Source of the DNA: Streptomyces humi | GTDB lineage: Bacteria; Actinomycetota; Actinomycetes; Streptomycetales; Streptomycetaceae | Assembly (NCBI RefSeq): GCF_001005085.2 | Contig: NZ_LBMU02000040.1 | Coordinates: forward strand, 62,001-126,000 | Direction: 5' to 3' | Length of the DNA stretch: 64,000 bases | Part shown: piece after piece, positions 1-8,316 of the stretch | Numbering within the stretch: the first letter of the stretch is position 1 | Layout: each line of letters begins with the position of its first letter | Notes under the pieces: generated by a model | Told to the model about the DNA's origin: nothing | The model's database searches: none | Seen by the model: the letters and a program-made list of their open reading frames with translations, nothing else | Position numbers and translations under genes: made by a program

Positions 1-32
1 GACAGACGGGGCCGGTAAAGCGGGGGGACCGA

Positions 33-545
33 TCAGGCGGGCAGCACGACGACGAACCGCTGCGGCTCCTCGCCCTCCGACTCGCTGCGCAGTCCGGCGG
101 TCTTGACCGCGTCGTGCACGACCTTGCGCTCGAACGGGGTCATCGGCTTGAGCTTCACGGGCTCGCCGGTGCTCTTCACCTCGGCGGCGGCCTTGGCACC
201 CAGCTCGGAGAGCTCGGCGCGCTTCTTGGCCCGGTAGCCCGCGATGTCGAGCATCAGCCGGCTGCGGTCACCGGTCTCCCGGTGTACGGCCAGACGGGTC
301 AGCTCCTGGAGCGCCTCCAGCACCTCCCCGTCACGGCCGACCAGCTTTTGCAGGTCGCGGCCGCCCGCGTCGCTGATGATCGACACGGAGGCGCGGTCGG
401 CCTCGACATCCATGTCGATGTCGCCGTCGAGGTCGGCGATGTCCAGCAGACCTTCGAGGTAGTCCGCCGCGATCTCGCCTTCCTGCTCCAGGCGGGTGAG
501 GGTGTCTGCACCCTCGGCAGCGGCGGAGGTGGTGCCTTCCGTCAC
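33..545 (-). CDS. jag: Jag/KhpB family RNA-binding protein (KH + R3H)
   Basis: Predicted cytoplasmic single-stranded nucleic-acid-binding protein of 170 aa. After an acidic N-terminus, a KH-like domain covers about residues 45-110 (VGRDGEVLEALQELT is the GXXG-type loop region), and an R3H-like domain covers about 115-170 (ELSELGAKAAAE, then PMTPFERKVVHDAV and a final RFVVVLPA). The extra N-terminal Jag domain found in Bacillus is absent, as is usual in actinobacteria. Translation starts at GTG. The gene lies 15 bp after yidC on the same strand, and this yidC-jag pairing is the main support for the name. KhpB proteins act with KhpA in post-transcriptional control; the partner is not in this window. 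Bases 1-32 hold no gene. Confidence 0.9.
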   Translation of the reverse strand: MTEGTTSAAAEGADTLTRLEQEGEIAADYLEGLLDIADLDGDIDMDVEADRASVSIISDAGGRDLQKLVGRDGEVLEALQELTRLAVHRETGDRSRLMLDIAGYRAKKRAELSELGAKAAAEVKSTGEPVKLKPMTPFERKVVHDAVKTAGLRSESEGEEPQRFVVVLPA

Positions 546-560
546 GGGATGGGCTCCTTC

Positions 561-1853
561 TTACTTCTTGGACGGGGACTTGGGGCGCTGCGGACCGCCC
601 TTGCGCTGACCGGACTGGGCCCTGCTGCGGCCGTTGGACCCGGCCTTCGGGGGCTGCGGGGCGGCCGGCTTGGCGTCCTGCGGCTCGTCGGACTTCTCCA
701 GCGAGGTCGTCTTCTCCGACGCGTCGGACTCATCAGACGTGGAGTCGTCGGCCGCCTTCGGACCACCGGACTGTCGCTGGGCCTTGGACTGGCGCTTGGG
801 CTGCTGACGCTTGGCGGCACCGCTGGTCACGACGCCGTCCTCGGTCTGCGCCAGGGCCTGGGCTTCGCCCTTCATCACGCTGCCGTCGGCCTGGGCCGCG
901 AGACCCGCCTTGGTCAGGGCGTTGATGAACTTGCGCTCGAACTCGTTGCGGTCGCGGCCCTTGGCGACGATGGCCTTGATGATGGTGCGCTCGCTGCGCG
1001 AACGGGTCTTGCCGTGGTGCGTGACGTGCTTGGTGAGGCGCTCCAGGTAGGCGGCCTGGGCCTTGGAACCCGGGGTCGGGTTGTTGCGGATGACGTACAT
1101 CTGCTGGCCCATGGTCCACACGTTGGTGGTCAGCCAGTAGACGAGGACACCGACCGGGAAGTTGATGCCGAAGACGGCGAACATGACCGGGAAGACGTAC
1201 ATCAGCATCTTCTGCTGCTGCATGAACGGCGTCTTGACCGTGGTGTCGACGTTCTTCGTCATCAGCTGGCGCTGCGTGTAGAACTGCGACGCCGACATCA
1301 GGACGATCATGATCGCGGTGACGACCCGGACGTCGGTGAGGGAGGCACCGAGCGCCTCCACCTTCGCGGAACCGTCCGTGAACTTCGCGGCGAGCGGTGC
1401 CCCGAAGATGTGCGCCTTCTGGGCACTGGCCAGCAAGGACTCGTTGATCACGCCGATGGTCTGGTTCGACGCGATGCCGTTGAGCACGTGGTACAGAGCG
1501 AAGAAGAAGGGCGACTGCGCCAGGATGGGAAGGCACGAGGAGAGCGGGTTGGTACCCGACTCCTTGTACAGCTTCATCATCTCTTCGGACTGGCGCTGCT
1601 TGTCGTTCTTGTAGCGCTCCTGGATCTTCTTCATCTCGGGCTGGAGCGTCTGCATGGCCCGGGTCGCCTTGATCTGCTTCACGAAGAGCGGGATCAGGCA
1701 GATGCGGATCAGGATCACCAGGGACACGATGGACAAGCCCCAGGCCCAGCCCGTGTCAGGACCGAAGATCTTCCCGTACACGGAGTGGAACTGGACGATG
1801 ACCCATGAGACGGGTGTCGTGATGAAGCTGAAGAGGCTGGCAATCGTGTCCAC
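561..1853 (-). CDS. yidC: Membrane protein insertase YidC/OxaI
   Basis: Inserts and folds inner-membrane proteins, alone or with SecYEG. The 430-aa protein begins with a membrane segment and then the 60KD_IMP core, about residues 30-270. The core has the hydrophilic-groove arginine in VILIRICLIP, a cytoplasmic helical hairpin (about 65-105), and membrane segments near residues 105-125, 175-195 and 215-240. The large periplasmic domain of Gram-negative YidC is absent. The C-terminal third is a charged, low-complexity cytoplasmic tail rich in Lys, Ser and Gln, plausibly ribosome-contacting. The GTG start lies 3 bp after the yidD stop, so the two are probably translated together. Confidence 0.95.
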   Translation of the reverse strand: MDTIASLFSFITTPVSWVIVQFHSVYGKIFGPDTGWAWGLSIVSLVILIRICLIPLFVKQIKATRAMQTLQPEMKKIQERYKNDKQRQSEEMMKLYKESGTNPLSSCLPILAQSPFFFALYHVLNGIASNQTIGVINESLLASAQKAHIFGAPLAAKFTDGSAKVEALGASLTDVRVVTAIMIVLMSASQFYTQRQLMTKNVDTTVKTPFMQQQKMLMYVFPVMFAVFGINFPVGVLVYWLTTNVWTMGQQMYVIRNNPTPGSKAQAAYLERLTKHVTHHGKTRSRSERTIIKAIVAKGRDRNEFERKFINALTKAGLAAQADGSVMKGEAQALAQTEDGVVTSGAAKRQQPKRQSKAQRQSGGPKAADDSTSDESDASEKTTSLEKSDEPQDAKPAAPQPPKAGSNGRSRAQSGQRKGGPQRPKSPSKK

Positions 1854-1856
1854 TAA

Positions 1857-2219
1857 TCATGCTCCTTGGGCATGGGACGAGGTCTCTGCGGCCGGGCTCG
1901 AAGGAAGCTCGGTGTGAGGCTCCTCTTCGGTGGCCGAGGCGGCGGAGGGCCCGCCCCTGCGTGCACGCCAGGCGTCACGCAGCATTTCGTGCCACCGCGG
2001 GCGCTTGCGCGGCGGAACATGGTCCACACCGCCGAGCGACCACGGGTTGCACCGCAGGATGCGCCAGGCGGTCAGTGCCGTTCCCTTGATCGCACCGTGC
2101 CGGTCGATGGCCGTGTAGCCGTAGTGGGAGCACGACGGGTAGTACTTGCACACCGGTCCGAGCAGCGGACTGATCGTCCACTGGTACAGCTTGATCAGAG
2201 CCAGCAGCGGGTACTTCAT
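1857..2219 (-). CDS. yidD: Membrane protein insertion efficiency factor YidD
   Basis: Small peripheral membrane protein that assists YidC-dependent insertion. The 120-aa product has the conserved family core in its first 80 residues: an amphipathic start (LIKLYQWTISPLLG), the cysteine-containing block CKYYPSCSHYGYTAI, and RCNPWSLGGVDHVPP. The last 40 residues are a Ser/Glu/Pro-rich tail typical of Streptomyces versions. The ATG overlaps the end of rnpA by 4 bp (ATGA), which implies translational coupling, and yidC follows immediately. Confidence 0.95.
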   Translation of the reverse strand: MKYPLLALIKLYQWTISPLLGPVCKYYPSCSHYGYTAIDRHGAIKGTALTAWRILRCNPWSLGGVDHVPPRKRPRWHEMLRDAWRARRGGPSAASATEEEPHTELPSSPAAETSSHAQGA

Positions 2220-2587
2220 CGCGCGCCCCCTCCCAGCAGCCGCTCGACGGCGGCGTCCAGGTCTCGGGCCAGCTGTGCGTGGTCGGCGTCGCCCGCTCCG
2301 GGCAGCGCTCGTACGACTACCAGGCTACCGGGGGGAAAAAGGGCGACTCGGTCACGCATCAGATGGCGAAGTCTGCGCTTCACTGTGTTGCGCACGACCG
2401 CACCACCCACAGCCTTGCTCACGACGAAACCCGCACGCGTCGGGGGAGCGCTCTCCCCAGGCGCGTGCGGGTCCGTGGCACCGCTACGAAAGTGGACGAC
2501 GAGGGACGGGCGACCAGCCCGGCGCCCCCGTCGTACTGCGGTCGCGAAGTCCTCGCGCCGCCTCAGCCGATGCTCGGTAGGCAGCAC
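2216..2587 (-). CDS. rnpA: Ribonuclease P protein component
   Basis: Protein subunit that helps the RNase P RNA bind and cleave pre-tRNA 5-prime leaders. The 123-aa basic protein has the RRREDFATAVRRGRR start and the RNR-type signature VVRNTVKRRLRHLMR near residues 65-80, which contacts the catalytic RNA. It starts at GTG. It sits 20 bp downstream of rpmH, the near-universal rpmH-rnpA arrangement, and overlaps yidD by 4 bp. Confidence 0.95.
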   Translation of the reverse strand: MLPTEHRLRRREDFATAVRRGRRAGRPSLVVHFRSGATDPHAPGESAPPTRAGFVVSKAVGGAVVRNTVKRRLRHLMRDRVALFPPGSLVVVRALPGAGDADHAQLARDLDAAVERLLGGGAR

Positions 2588-2607
2588 GACGTCATGACCT
2601 GATCGGA

Positions 2608-2745
2608 TCAGGCGGACAGGCTGGCGCGACCCTTTGCACGACGGTTCGCGAGAATCGCGCGGCCGGCACGGGTGCGCATCCGCAGGCGGAAGCCGTGGGT
2701 CTTGGCGCGACGACGGTTGTTCGGCTGGAAGGTGCGCTTGCTCAC
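2608..2745 (-). CDS. rpmH: 50S ribosomal protein L34
   Basis: 45-aa basic ribosomal protein. Translation of the minus strand from GTG at 2745 gives MSKRTFQPNNRRRAKTHGFR, continuing through an Arg-rich helix (MRTRAGRAILANRRAKGR) to ASLSA and a TGA stop. Length and sequence match L34 exactly. A CTGGAG ribosome binding site precedes the start. It heads the minus-strand rpmH-rnpA-yidD-yidC-jag cluster and diverges from dnaA, the classic bacterial origin arrangement. Confidence 0.97.
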   Translation of the reverse strand: MSKRTFQPNNRRRAKTHGFRLRMRTRAGRAILANRRAKGRASLSA

Positions 2746-3118
2746 TCGGGGGCTCCAGAAATCAAATCGGTGTGGCGGGTGCCGTCCTGGCTGTCACCGT
2801 GCGCCCACGAGTAGCTCGTATCACGCCCGAGTGCACCGCTTCCCGATCACCTTCAGCGATCTGTGCCCATCGGAGGCAGGCGGCAGCAGCCATCGACAAC
2901 TCGACCTGGTTACGGTACGCGGGGCTACGCCATTCGGTCAAACCAGCAGTGACGGAGAGACACTATCCACAGGCTGGGGACAACAACTTGAACCGCAGCC
3001 GCCACGCTGACTACCGTGGCTGAACTCCGATTCGTTCCTTTATCCCCGCCCGACCTGATTTTCATCCCTACCCGTCCTCGAACCACACGTTCGTGGGACC
3101 TGTGAGAGAGCGTGCCCT
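2746..3118. promoter_or_regulatory. Divergent rpmH / dnaA control region
   Basis: 373-bp spacer carrying the promoters of the minus-strand rpmH operon and of dnaA. Two closely spaced, oppositely oriented DnaA boxes are visible: CTATCCACA at 2963-2971 (plus) and TTGTCCCCA on the minus strand at 2975-2983. Just downstream, TTGAAC (2988-2993) and TACCGT (3013-3018) form a possible -35/-10 pair with a long 19-bp spacing. DnaA boxes in the dnaA promoter and autoregulation are established for Streptomyces; the exact promoter call is an inference. Confidence 0.6.
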
Positions 3119-5119
3119 GTGGCTGACGTACCTGCCGATCTTGCCGCAGTGTGGCCACGAGTACTGGAGCAGCTCCTCGGTGAGGGCCGCGGTCAGGGTG
3201 TGGAGACGAAGGACGAGCACTGGATCCGGCGCTGCCAGCCGCTCGCGCTGGTCGCGGACACCGCCCTGCTCGCCGTACCGAACGAATTCGCGAAGAACGT
3301 ACTGGAAGGCCGTCTCGCGCCGATCGTCAGCGAGAGCCTGAGCCGGGAGTGCGGCCGCCCGATCCGGATCGCGATCACCGTGGACGAGTCCGCGGGTGAG
3401 CCCCCGGCCCCGCCGGCGCCTCCCCTCCAGACACAGCGCTACGAGGAGCCCGAGCTTCCGTCGGCACCGCAGTACGACGGCGGGTACGGCCGGCACCGCG
3501 CCGAGCACCGGCCCGAGCCCCTCCCCGACCAGGGTGGCCGCGACGGCGGCCGGGACGCCGGACGCGACCAGCTGCCGACCGCCCGTCCGGCCTACCCCTC
3601 CGAGTACCAGCGTCCCGAACCCGGCGCCTGGCCGCGCCCCGCACAGGACGAGTACAGCTGGCAGCAGCCGCGGCTCGGCTTCCCCGAGCGCGACCCCTAT
3701 GCCTCACCGGCCCAGGACTCCTACCGCTCGGACGGCTACGGCGACTCGTACGCCCAGGAGTACCGCCCGCAGCAGCCGATGGACCGGCCGTCGTACGAGA
3801 AGCAGCGCGCCGAGTACGAACCGCCCAGGCCCGAGTACGACCGTCCCGAATACGAGCGTCCCGAGTACGACCGCCCGGACTACGAGCGCGGTGACTACGA
3901 CCGGTCGGACTACGAGCGCCCCGACTACGACCAGCGGGACACCGGGCGCCGTGAGCCGTCCGGCCCGTCGGGCGGACCGGTCCAGGGCCACCGCGGCGGC
4001 ACCGGGCGCCCGGACCTGCCGGCAGGCGGCGGCGCGCCCGGCCCGCTGGGTGCCAAGCCCGCACCGGCCACGGGCCCCGGCGAGCCGACCGCCCGGCTGA
4101 ACCCCAAGTACCTCTTCGACACGTTCGTCATCGGCGCGTCCAACCGCTTCGCCCACGCGGCCGCGGTCGCCGTCGCCGAGGCGCCCGCGAAGGCGTACAA
4201 CCCGCTCTTCATCTACGGGGAGTCGGGGCTCGGCAAGACGCACCTGCTGCACGCGATCGGGCACTACGCGCGCAGCCTCTACCCCGGCACGCGTGTGCGG
4301 TACGTGAGCTCGGAGGAGTTCACCAACGAGTTCATCAACTCGATCCGCGACGGCAAGGGCGACAGCTTCCGCAAGCGCTACCGCGAGATGGACATCCTGC
4401 TCGTCGACGACATCCAGTTCCTCGCGGACAAGGAGTCGACGCAGGAGGAGTTCTTCCACACCTTCAACACGCTCCACAACGCGAACAAGCAGATCGTGCT
4501 GTCCAGCGACCGGCCGCCCAAGCAGCTGGTGACCCTGGAGGACCGGCTGCGGAACCGTTTCGAGTGGGGTCTGATCACCGACGTGCAGCCGCCGGAGCTG
4601 GAGACGCGGATCGCGATCCTCCGCAAGAAGGCGGTGCAGGAGCAGCTGAACGCCCCGCCGGAGGTACTGGAGTTCATCGCCTCCCGCATCTCCCGCAACA
4701 TCCGTGAACTCGAGGGCGCGCTGATCCGGGTGACGGCGTTCGCGTCGCTCAACCGGCAGCCGGTCGACCTCGGGCTGACGGAGATCGTCCTCAAGGACCT
4801 GATCCCGGGCGGTCAGGACACCACGCCCGAGATCACCGCGACGGCCATCATGGCGTCGACCGCCGACTACTTCGGCCTCACCGTCGAGGATCTGTGCGGC
4901 AGCTCGCGGGGCCGGCAGCTGGTCACGGCACGGCAGATCGCCATGTACCTGTGCCGGGAGCTGACGGATCTGTCACTGCCGAAGATCGGGGCGCAGTTCG
5001 GCAACCGCGACCACACGACCGTGATGCACGCCGACCGGAAGATCCGGGCGCTCATGGCGGAGCGGCGGTCGATCTACAACCAGGTGACCGAGCTGACCAA
5101 CCGCATCAAGAACGGGTAG
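3119..5119 (+). CDS. dnaA: Chromosomal replication initiator DnaA
   Basis: AAA+ ATPase that binds DnaA boxes and opens oriC. The GTG start is set by the conserved N-terminus (MADVPADLAAVWPRVLEQLL). Domain I spans about residues 1-95. Domain II is very long (about 96-325), acidic and Tyr/Pro-rich, as in other streptomycetes. Domain III carries Walker A GESGLGKTH (about 367) and Walker B ILLVDDIQF (about 425). Domain IV ends with the DnaA-box-binding helix-turn-helix, DHTTVMHADRKI (about 631). Total 666 aa. A run of tyrosine pentads ([DE]RP[DE]Y-like) lies at bases 3811-3942 within domain II. A terminator follows the stop. Confidence 0.98.
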   Translation: MADVPADLAAVWPRVLEQLLGEGRGQGVETKDEHWIRRCQPLALVADTALLAVPNEFAKNVLEGRLAPIVSESLSRECGRPIRIAITVDESAGEPPAPPAPPLQTQRYEEPELPSAPQYDGGYGRHRAEHRPEPLPDQGGRDGGRDAGRDQLPTARPAYPSEYQRPEPGAWPRPAQDEYSWQQPRLGFPERDPYASPAQDSYRSDGYGDSYAQEYRPQQPMDRPSYEKQRAEYEPPRPEYDRPEYERPEYDRPDYERGDYDRSDYERPDYDQRDTGRREPSGPSGGPVQGHRGGTGRPDLPAGGGAPGPLGAKPAPATGPGEPTARLNPKYLFDTFVIGASNRFAHAAAVAVAEAPAKAYNPLFIYGESGLGKTHLLHAIGHYARSLYPGTRVRYVSSEEFTNEFINSIRDGKGDSFRKRYREMDILLVDDIQFLADKESTQEEFFHTFNTLHNANKQIVLSSDRPPKQLVTLEDRLRNRFEWGLITDVQPPELETRIAILRKKAVQEQLNAPPEVLEFIASRISRNIRELEGALIRVTAFASLNRQPVDLGLTEIVLKDLIPGGQDTTPEITATAIMASTADYFGLTVEDLCGSSRGRQLVTARQIAMYLCRELTDLSLPKIGAQFGNRDHTTVMHADRKIRALMAERRSIYNQVTELTNRIKNG

Positions 5120-5154
5120 CCGGTCCGGCGTAGCCGGCGGTTCCACGGCACTCA

Positions 5155-5189
5155 GGGCGCCCTTGGGAGAGATCCCGGGGCGCCCTTTT
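5155..5189 (+). terminator. Rho-independent terminator after dnaA
   Basis: GGGCGC (5155-5160) pairs with GCGCCC (5180-5185), extended by GGGA/TCCC around a GAGA loop, and is followed by TTTT. It sits 36 bp after the dnaA stop and insulates oriC from dnaA transcription. Confidence 0.75.
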
Positions 5190-5231
5190 GGCGTCCTGGG
5201 GTGGTGCCGAGGCGTGGTCCGCTGCGGGTCC

Positions 5232-5285
5232 GTGGGGGCTTGTCGCGCAGTTCCCCGCACCCCTGACGGGGCGCGGGGACTGAAC
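5232..5285. repeat. Copy of a dispersed Streptomyces intergenic repeat
   Basis: Contains TCGCGCAGTTCCCCGCACCC followed by ACGGGGCGCGGGG, an imperfect palindromic element. The same TCGCGCAGTTCC core recurs near 21249, and its complement (GGAACTGCGCGACCAGCC) near 54117. Such sequences are common between Streptomyces genes; their function is unknown. Confidence 0.6.
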
Positions 5286-5329
5286 GGGGCCGCAGGCAAA
5301 CGCCCCCGCTGTTCGATTACTGGCCTGGT

Positions 5330-5915
5330 TACGGCCGTCCTCCACAGATTTGCTGACTTTCTTGCGTCCACACCCTGGGGACTGTGAAGTTGTCCCGAAC
5401 GTCGTCCACAGGCTGGCGGCCTAGAGAGCATCGGGGCAGCTCAGGGGGCTGTGGAATCGTGGACGACGGATCTCCACAGCTTGTGGACGACAAAAGCTTC
5501 CACAGGCTGTGCATGAAGTTGTCCACCGGTAGCCCACAGGCTGAGGGGCGGTTGTCCCCAGCATCCGCCCCCTTCTCCACACCTCTGTCCACTGTTCGGC
5601 AACGTGACGCGCCCGCTCACCGGGTCGAGTGAAAGGCGTCACATGAAGGTGCCGGATTGGCCTGTGGGAAAGCTGAGCAAAGCTGGGGACGACGCTGGGG
5701 AGAAGTCCCCGCGTCCTGTGCACGGTGTGTGCAGAACTTTCTGTTCTCCACAGAGACGGCAAGTTGTCCACCGGTGTCACCCACAGGGGCAGTGGACAAA
5801 ATCTCGGCCCTGAGCTGGGCAAACGAGGTTATCCACGGTATCCACAGCCCCTACTACTACTGACAACTAGAGAGAGCTCGGAATCCGTTTCGAAGAGGGC
5901 CCTGTGCACAACTCG
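5330..5915. other. oriC: Origin of chromosomal replication (oriC)
   Basis: The dnaA-dnaN spacer holds at least 20 DnaA-box-like 9-mers on both strands. The best matches to TTGTCCACA are: 5338-5346 TCCTCCACA, 5402-5410 TCGTCCACA, 5470-5478 ATCTCCACA, 5482-5490 (minus) TCGTCCACA, 5496-5504 GCTTCCACA, 5519-5527 TTGTCCACC, 5552-5560 TTGTCCCCA, 5573-5581 TTCTCCACA, 5585-5593 CTGTCCACT, 5744-5752 TTCTCCACA, 5764-5772 TTGTCCACC, 5791-5799 (minus) TTGTCCACT, 5829-5837 TTATCCACG and 5838-5846 GTATCCACA. The boxes fall into two groups (5338-5593 and 5663-5911) separated by about 70 bp with few boxes. No strongly AT-rich 13-mer array is evident, as expected for this genus. The remaining spacer (5916-6093) carries the dnaN leader. 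Confidence 0.95.
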
Positions 5916-6093
5916 CTCTTCGGCCGCCGACCGCGCCTCGTCACGACTTGACCCCGAGAGGCACCAGCTGTCAGTGCGGTGCGTCAGACTGGTCCCCGGT
6001 GTTCTTCCCCTCCCCGGGGCCAGCGACACCGGGACAGACGACGAAGACGCAGCAGGGCGAGAAGCCCCGGCAACAGCAGGAGGCGGGCTTACG

Positions 6094-7224
6094 GTGAAGA
6101 TCCGGGTGGAACGCGACGTACTCGCGGAGGCAGTCGCCTGGGCGGCACGCAGCCTCCCGGCCCGTCCGCCGGCGCCGGTCCTCGCGGGCCTGCTCCTGAA
6201 GGCCGAGGACGGCCAGCTGAGCCTGTCCAGCTTCGACTACGAGGTCTCCGCGCGGGTCAGCGTCGAGACCGAGGTCGACGAGGAGGGCACGGTCCTGGTC
6301 TCCGGCCGGCTGCTCGCCGACATCTGCCGTGCGCTCCCCAACCGGCCGGTGGAGATTTCCACAGACGGTGTACGGGCCACGGTGGTCTGTGGATCCTCGC
6401 GGTTCACGCTGCACACGCTGCCGGTGGAGGAGTACCCCTCGCTGCCGCAGATGCCGAACGCCACGGGCACGGTCCCCGGCGAGGTCTTCGCCTCCGCCGT
6501 CTCCCAGGTGGCCATCGCCGCCGGCCGTGACGACACGCTGCCCGTGCTCACCGGTGTGCGCATCGAGATCGAGGGCGACACGGTCACCCTGGCCTCCACC
6601 GACCGCTACCGCTTCGCGGTCCGTGAGTTCCTGTGGAAGCCGGAGAACCCGGAGGCCTCCGCGGTCGCCCTGGTGCCCGCCAAGACGCTCCTGGACACCG
6701 CCAAGGCCCTCACGAGCGGCGACAGCGTCATCCTGGCCCTGTCCGGCTCGGGTGCGGGCGAGGGCCTGATCGGTTTCGAGGGCGCCGGCCGTCGTACGAC
6801 CACGCGGCTGCTCGAGGGCGACCTGCCGAAGTACCGCACGCTCTTCCCGACCGAGTTCAACTCCGTCGCCGTGATCGAGACCGCCCCCTTCGTGGAGGCC
6901 GTCAAGCGCGTCGCCCTGGTCGCCGAGCGGAACACCCCGGTGCGGCTCAGCTTCGAGCAGGGGGTGCTGATCCTGGAGGCCGGTTCCAGCGACGACGCAC
7001 AGGCTGTGGAAAGGGTGGACGCCCAGCTGGACGGCGACGACATCTCGATCGCCTTCAACCCGACGTTCCTGCTCGACGGCCTGAGCGCGATCGACTCTCC
7101 GGTCGCCCAGCTGTCGTTCACGACGTCCACGAAGCCCGCGCTGCTCAGCGGCAAGCCGGCGCTGGACGCCGAGGCGGACGAGGCCTACAAGTACCTGATC
7201 ATGCCGGTGCGACTCAGCGGCTGA
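6094..7224 (+). CDS. dnaN: DNA polymerase III sliding clamp (beta subunit)
   Basis: Ring-shaped processivity clamp for the replicative polymerase. The 376-aa product has the usual three clamp folds and family signatures: an N-terminal VKIRVERDVLAEAVAWAAR, the central TDRYRFAVREF, and the C-terminal YKYLIMPVRL. The GTG start at 6094 follows an AGGAGG site at 6078-6083. A longer reading frame runs back into oriC but would put untranslatable origin sequence in the protein, so it is rejected. It is flanked by oriC and by an isolated perfect DnaA box just after its stop. Confidence 0.97.
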   Translation: MKIRVERDVLAEAVAWAARSLPARPPAPVLAGLLLKAEDGQLSLSSFDYEVSARVSVETEVDEEGTVLVSGRLLADICRALPNRPVEISTDGVRATVVCGSSRFTLHTLPVEEYPSLPQMPNATGTVPGEVFASAVSQVAIAAGRDDTLPVLTGVRIEIEGDTVTLASTDRYRFAVREFLWKPENPEASAVALVPAKTLLDTAKALTSGDSVILALSGSGAGEGLIGFEGAGRRTTTRLLEGDLPKYRTLFPTEFNSVAVIETAPFVEAVKRVALVAERNTPVRLSFEQGVLILEAGSSDDAQAVERVDAQLDGDDISIAFNPTFLLDGLSAIDSPVAQLSFTTSTKPALLSGKPALDAEADEAYKYLIMPVRLSG

Positions 7225-7225
7225 G

Positions 7226-7234
7226 TTGTCCACA
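7226..7234 (+). promoter_or_regulatory. Perfect DnaA box downstream of dnaN
   Basis: TTGTCCACA, the full Streptomyces consensus, starts 2 bp after the dnaN stop codon, outside the oriC cluster. It lies in the dnaN-gnd spacer (7225-7400), which otherwise shows only GC-rich sequence. Confidence 0.6.
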
Positions 7235-7400
7235 GCTGTGCACGGTGCCGGGTGCCCCCTGTGGGTACCCGGCACCGTGGCGTGGTGGGTCACCCCAGGT
7301 GAGCGCCTATGCCCACAACTGTGCGCAAAGGGCCGGGATTAGGCTCGGGCCCGGCACGAAAGTGCCTCTCCTGCCACACCGCAACCTAAGGAACCAACTG

Positions 7401-8276
7401 ATGGAGCTCGGTCTCGTCGGCCTCGGCAAGATGGGCGGCAACATGCGCGAGCGGATCCGCCGCGCGGGCCACACCGTCGTCGGATACGACCGCAACCCGG
7501 ACCTCGCCGACGTCCACAGCCTGGAAGAGCTTGTGGGCAAGCTCAGCGGGCCCCGCGTGGTGTGGGTGATGGTCCCGGCCGGGGCGCCGACCCAGTCCAC
7601 CGTGGACGAGCTGGCCGCGCTCCTGGAGCCCGGTGACGTGGTCGTCGACGGCGGCAACTCCCGCTGGACGGACGACGAGCGGCACGCCGAGGAGCTGGCG
7701 GCCAAGGGCATCGGCTTCGTGGACTGCGGGGTCTCCGGCGGTGTCTGGGGCCTGGAGAACGGCTACGCGCTGATGTACGGCGGCGACGCCGAGCACGTCG
7801 AGAAGGTCCGGCCGGTCTTCGACGCGCTGAAGCCGGAGGGCGACTTCGGCTCGGTACACGCCGGCAAGGTGGGCGCGGGCCACTTCGCGAAGATGGTCCA
7901 CAACGGCATCGAGTACGCGATGATGCAGGCCTACGCTGAGGGCTGGGAGCTGCTGGAGAAGGTGGACTCCGTCACGGACGTGCGCGAGGTCTTCCGCTCC
8001 TGGCAGGAGGGCACGGTCATCCGTTCCTGGCTGCTCGACCTCGCGGTCAACGCCCTCGACGAGGACGAGCACCTGGACCGGCTGAAGGGCTTCGCGCAGG
8101 ACTCCGGCGAGGGCCGGTGGACGGTGGAGGCCGCGATAGACAACGCGGTGCCGCTGCCCGCGATCACCGCCTCGCTGTTCGCGCGGTTCGCGTCCCGCCA
8201 GGAGGACTCGCCGCAGATGAAGATGATCGCCGCGCTGCGCAACCAGTTCGGCGGCCACGCCGTAGAGGCGAAGTAG
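7401..8276 (+). CDS. gnd: 6-phosphogluconate dehydrogenase, short form
   Basis: Predicted to oxidatively decarboxylate 6-phosphogluconate to ribulose 5-phosphate. At 291 aa it is the short (GndZ/YqeC-like) class rather than the 470-aa enzyme. The Rossmann motif MELGLVGLGKMGGNM opens the protein. The substrate-binding DCGVSGGVWGLENG (about 112) and the catalytic stretch GKVGAGHFAKMVHNGIEYAM (about 155) follow. ATG with AAGGAA upstream. Its position between dnaN and recF is characteristic of Streptomyces and seems a metabolic insertion in the replication cluster; the cofactor preference (NAD or NADP) cannot be told from sequence here. Confidence 0.92.
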   Translation: MELGLVGLGKMGGNMRERIRRAGHTVVGYDRNPDLADVHSLEELVGKLSGPRVVWVMVPAGAPTQSTVDELAALLEPGDVVVDGGNSRWTDDERHAEELAAKGIGFVDCGVSGGVWGLENGYALMYGGDAEHVEKVRPVFDALKPEGDFGSVHAGKVGAGHFAKMVHNGIEYAMMQAYAEGWELLEKVDSVTDVREVFRSWQEGTVIRSWLLDLAVNALDEDEHLDRLKGFAQDSGEGRWTVEAAIDNAVPLPAITASLFARFASRQEDSPQMKMIAALRNQFGGHAVEAK

Positions 8277-8316
8277 AGAAGAAGTAGCAGGTCACGGGGA
8301 GGTCGGCGAAACACCC

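Noticed and set aside
114..1808. Long plus-strand open frame (564 codons) opposite jag and yidC
   Set aside because: It is the antisense shadow of YidC in high-GC DNA; low-complexity Leu/Gly/Arg-rich product and no ribosome binding site.
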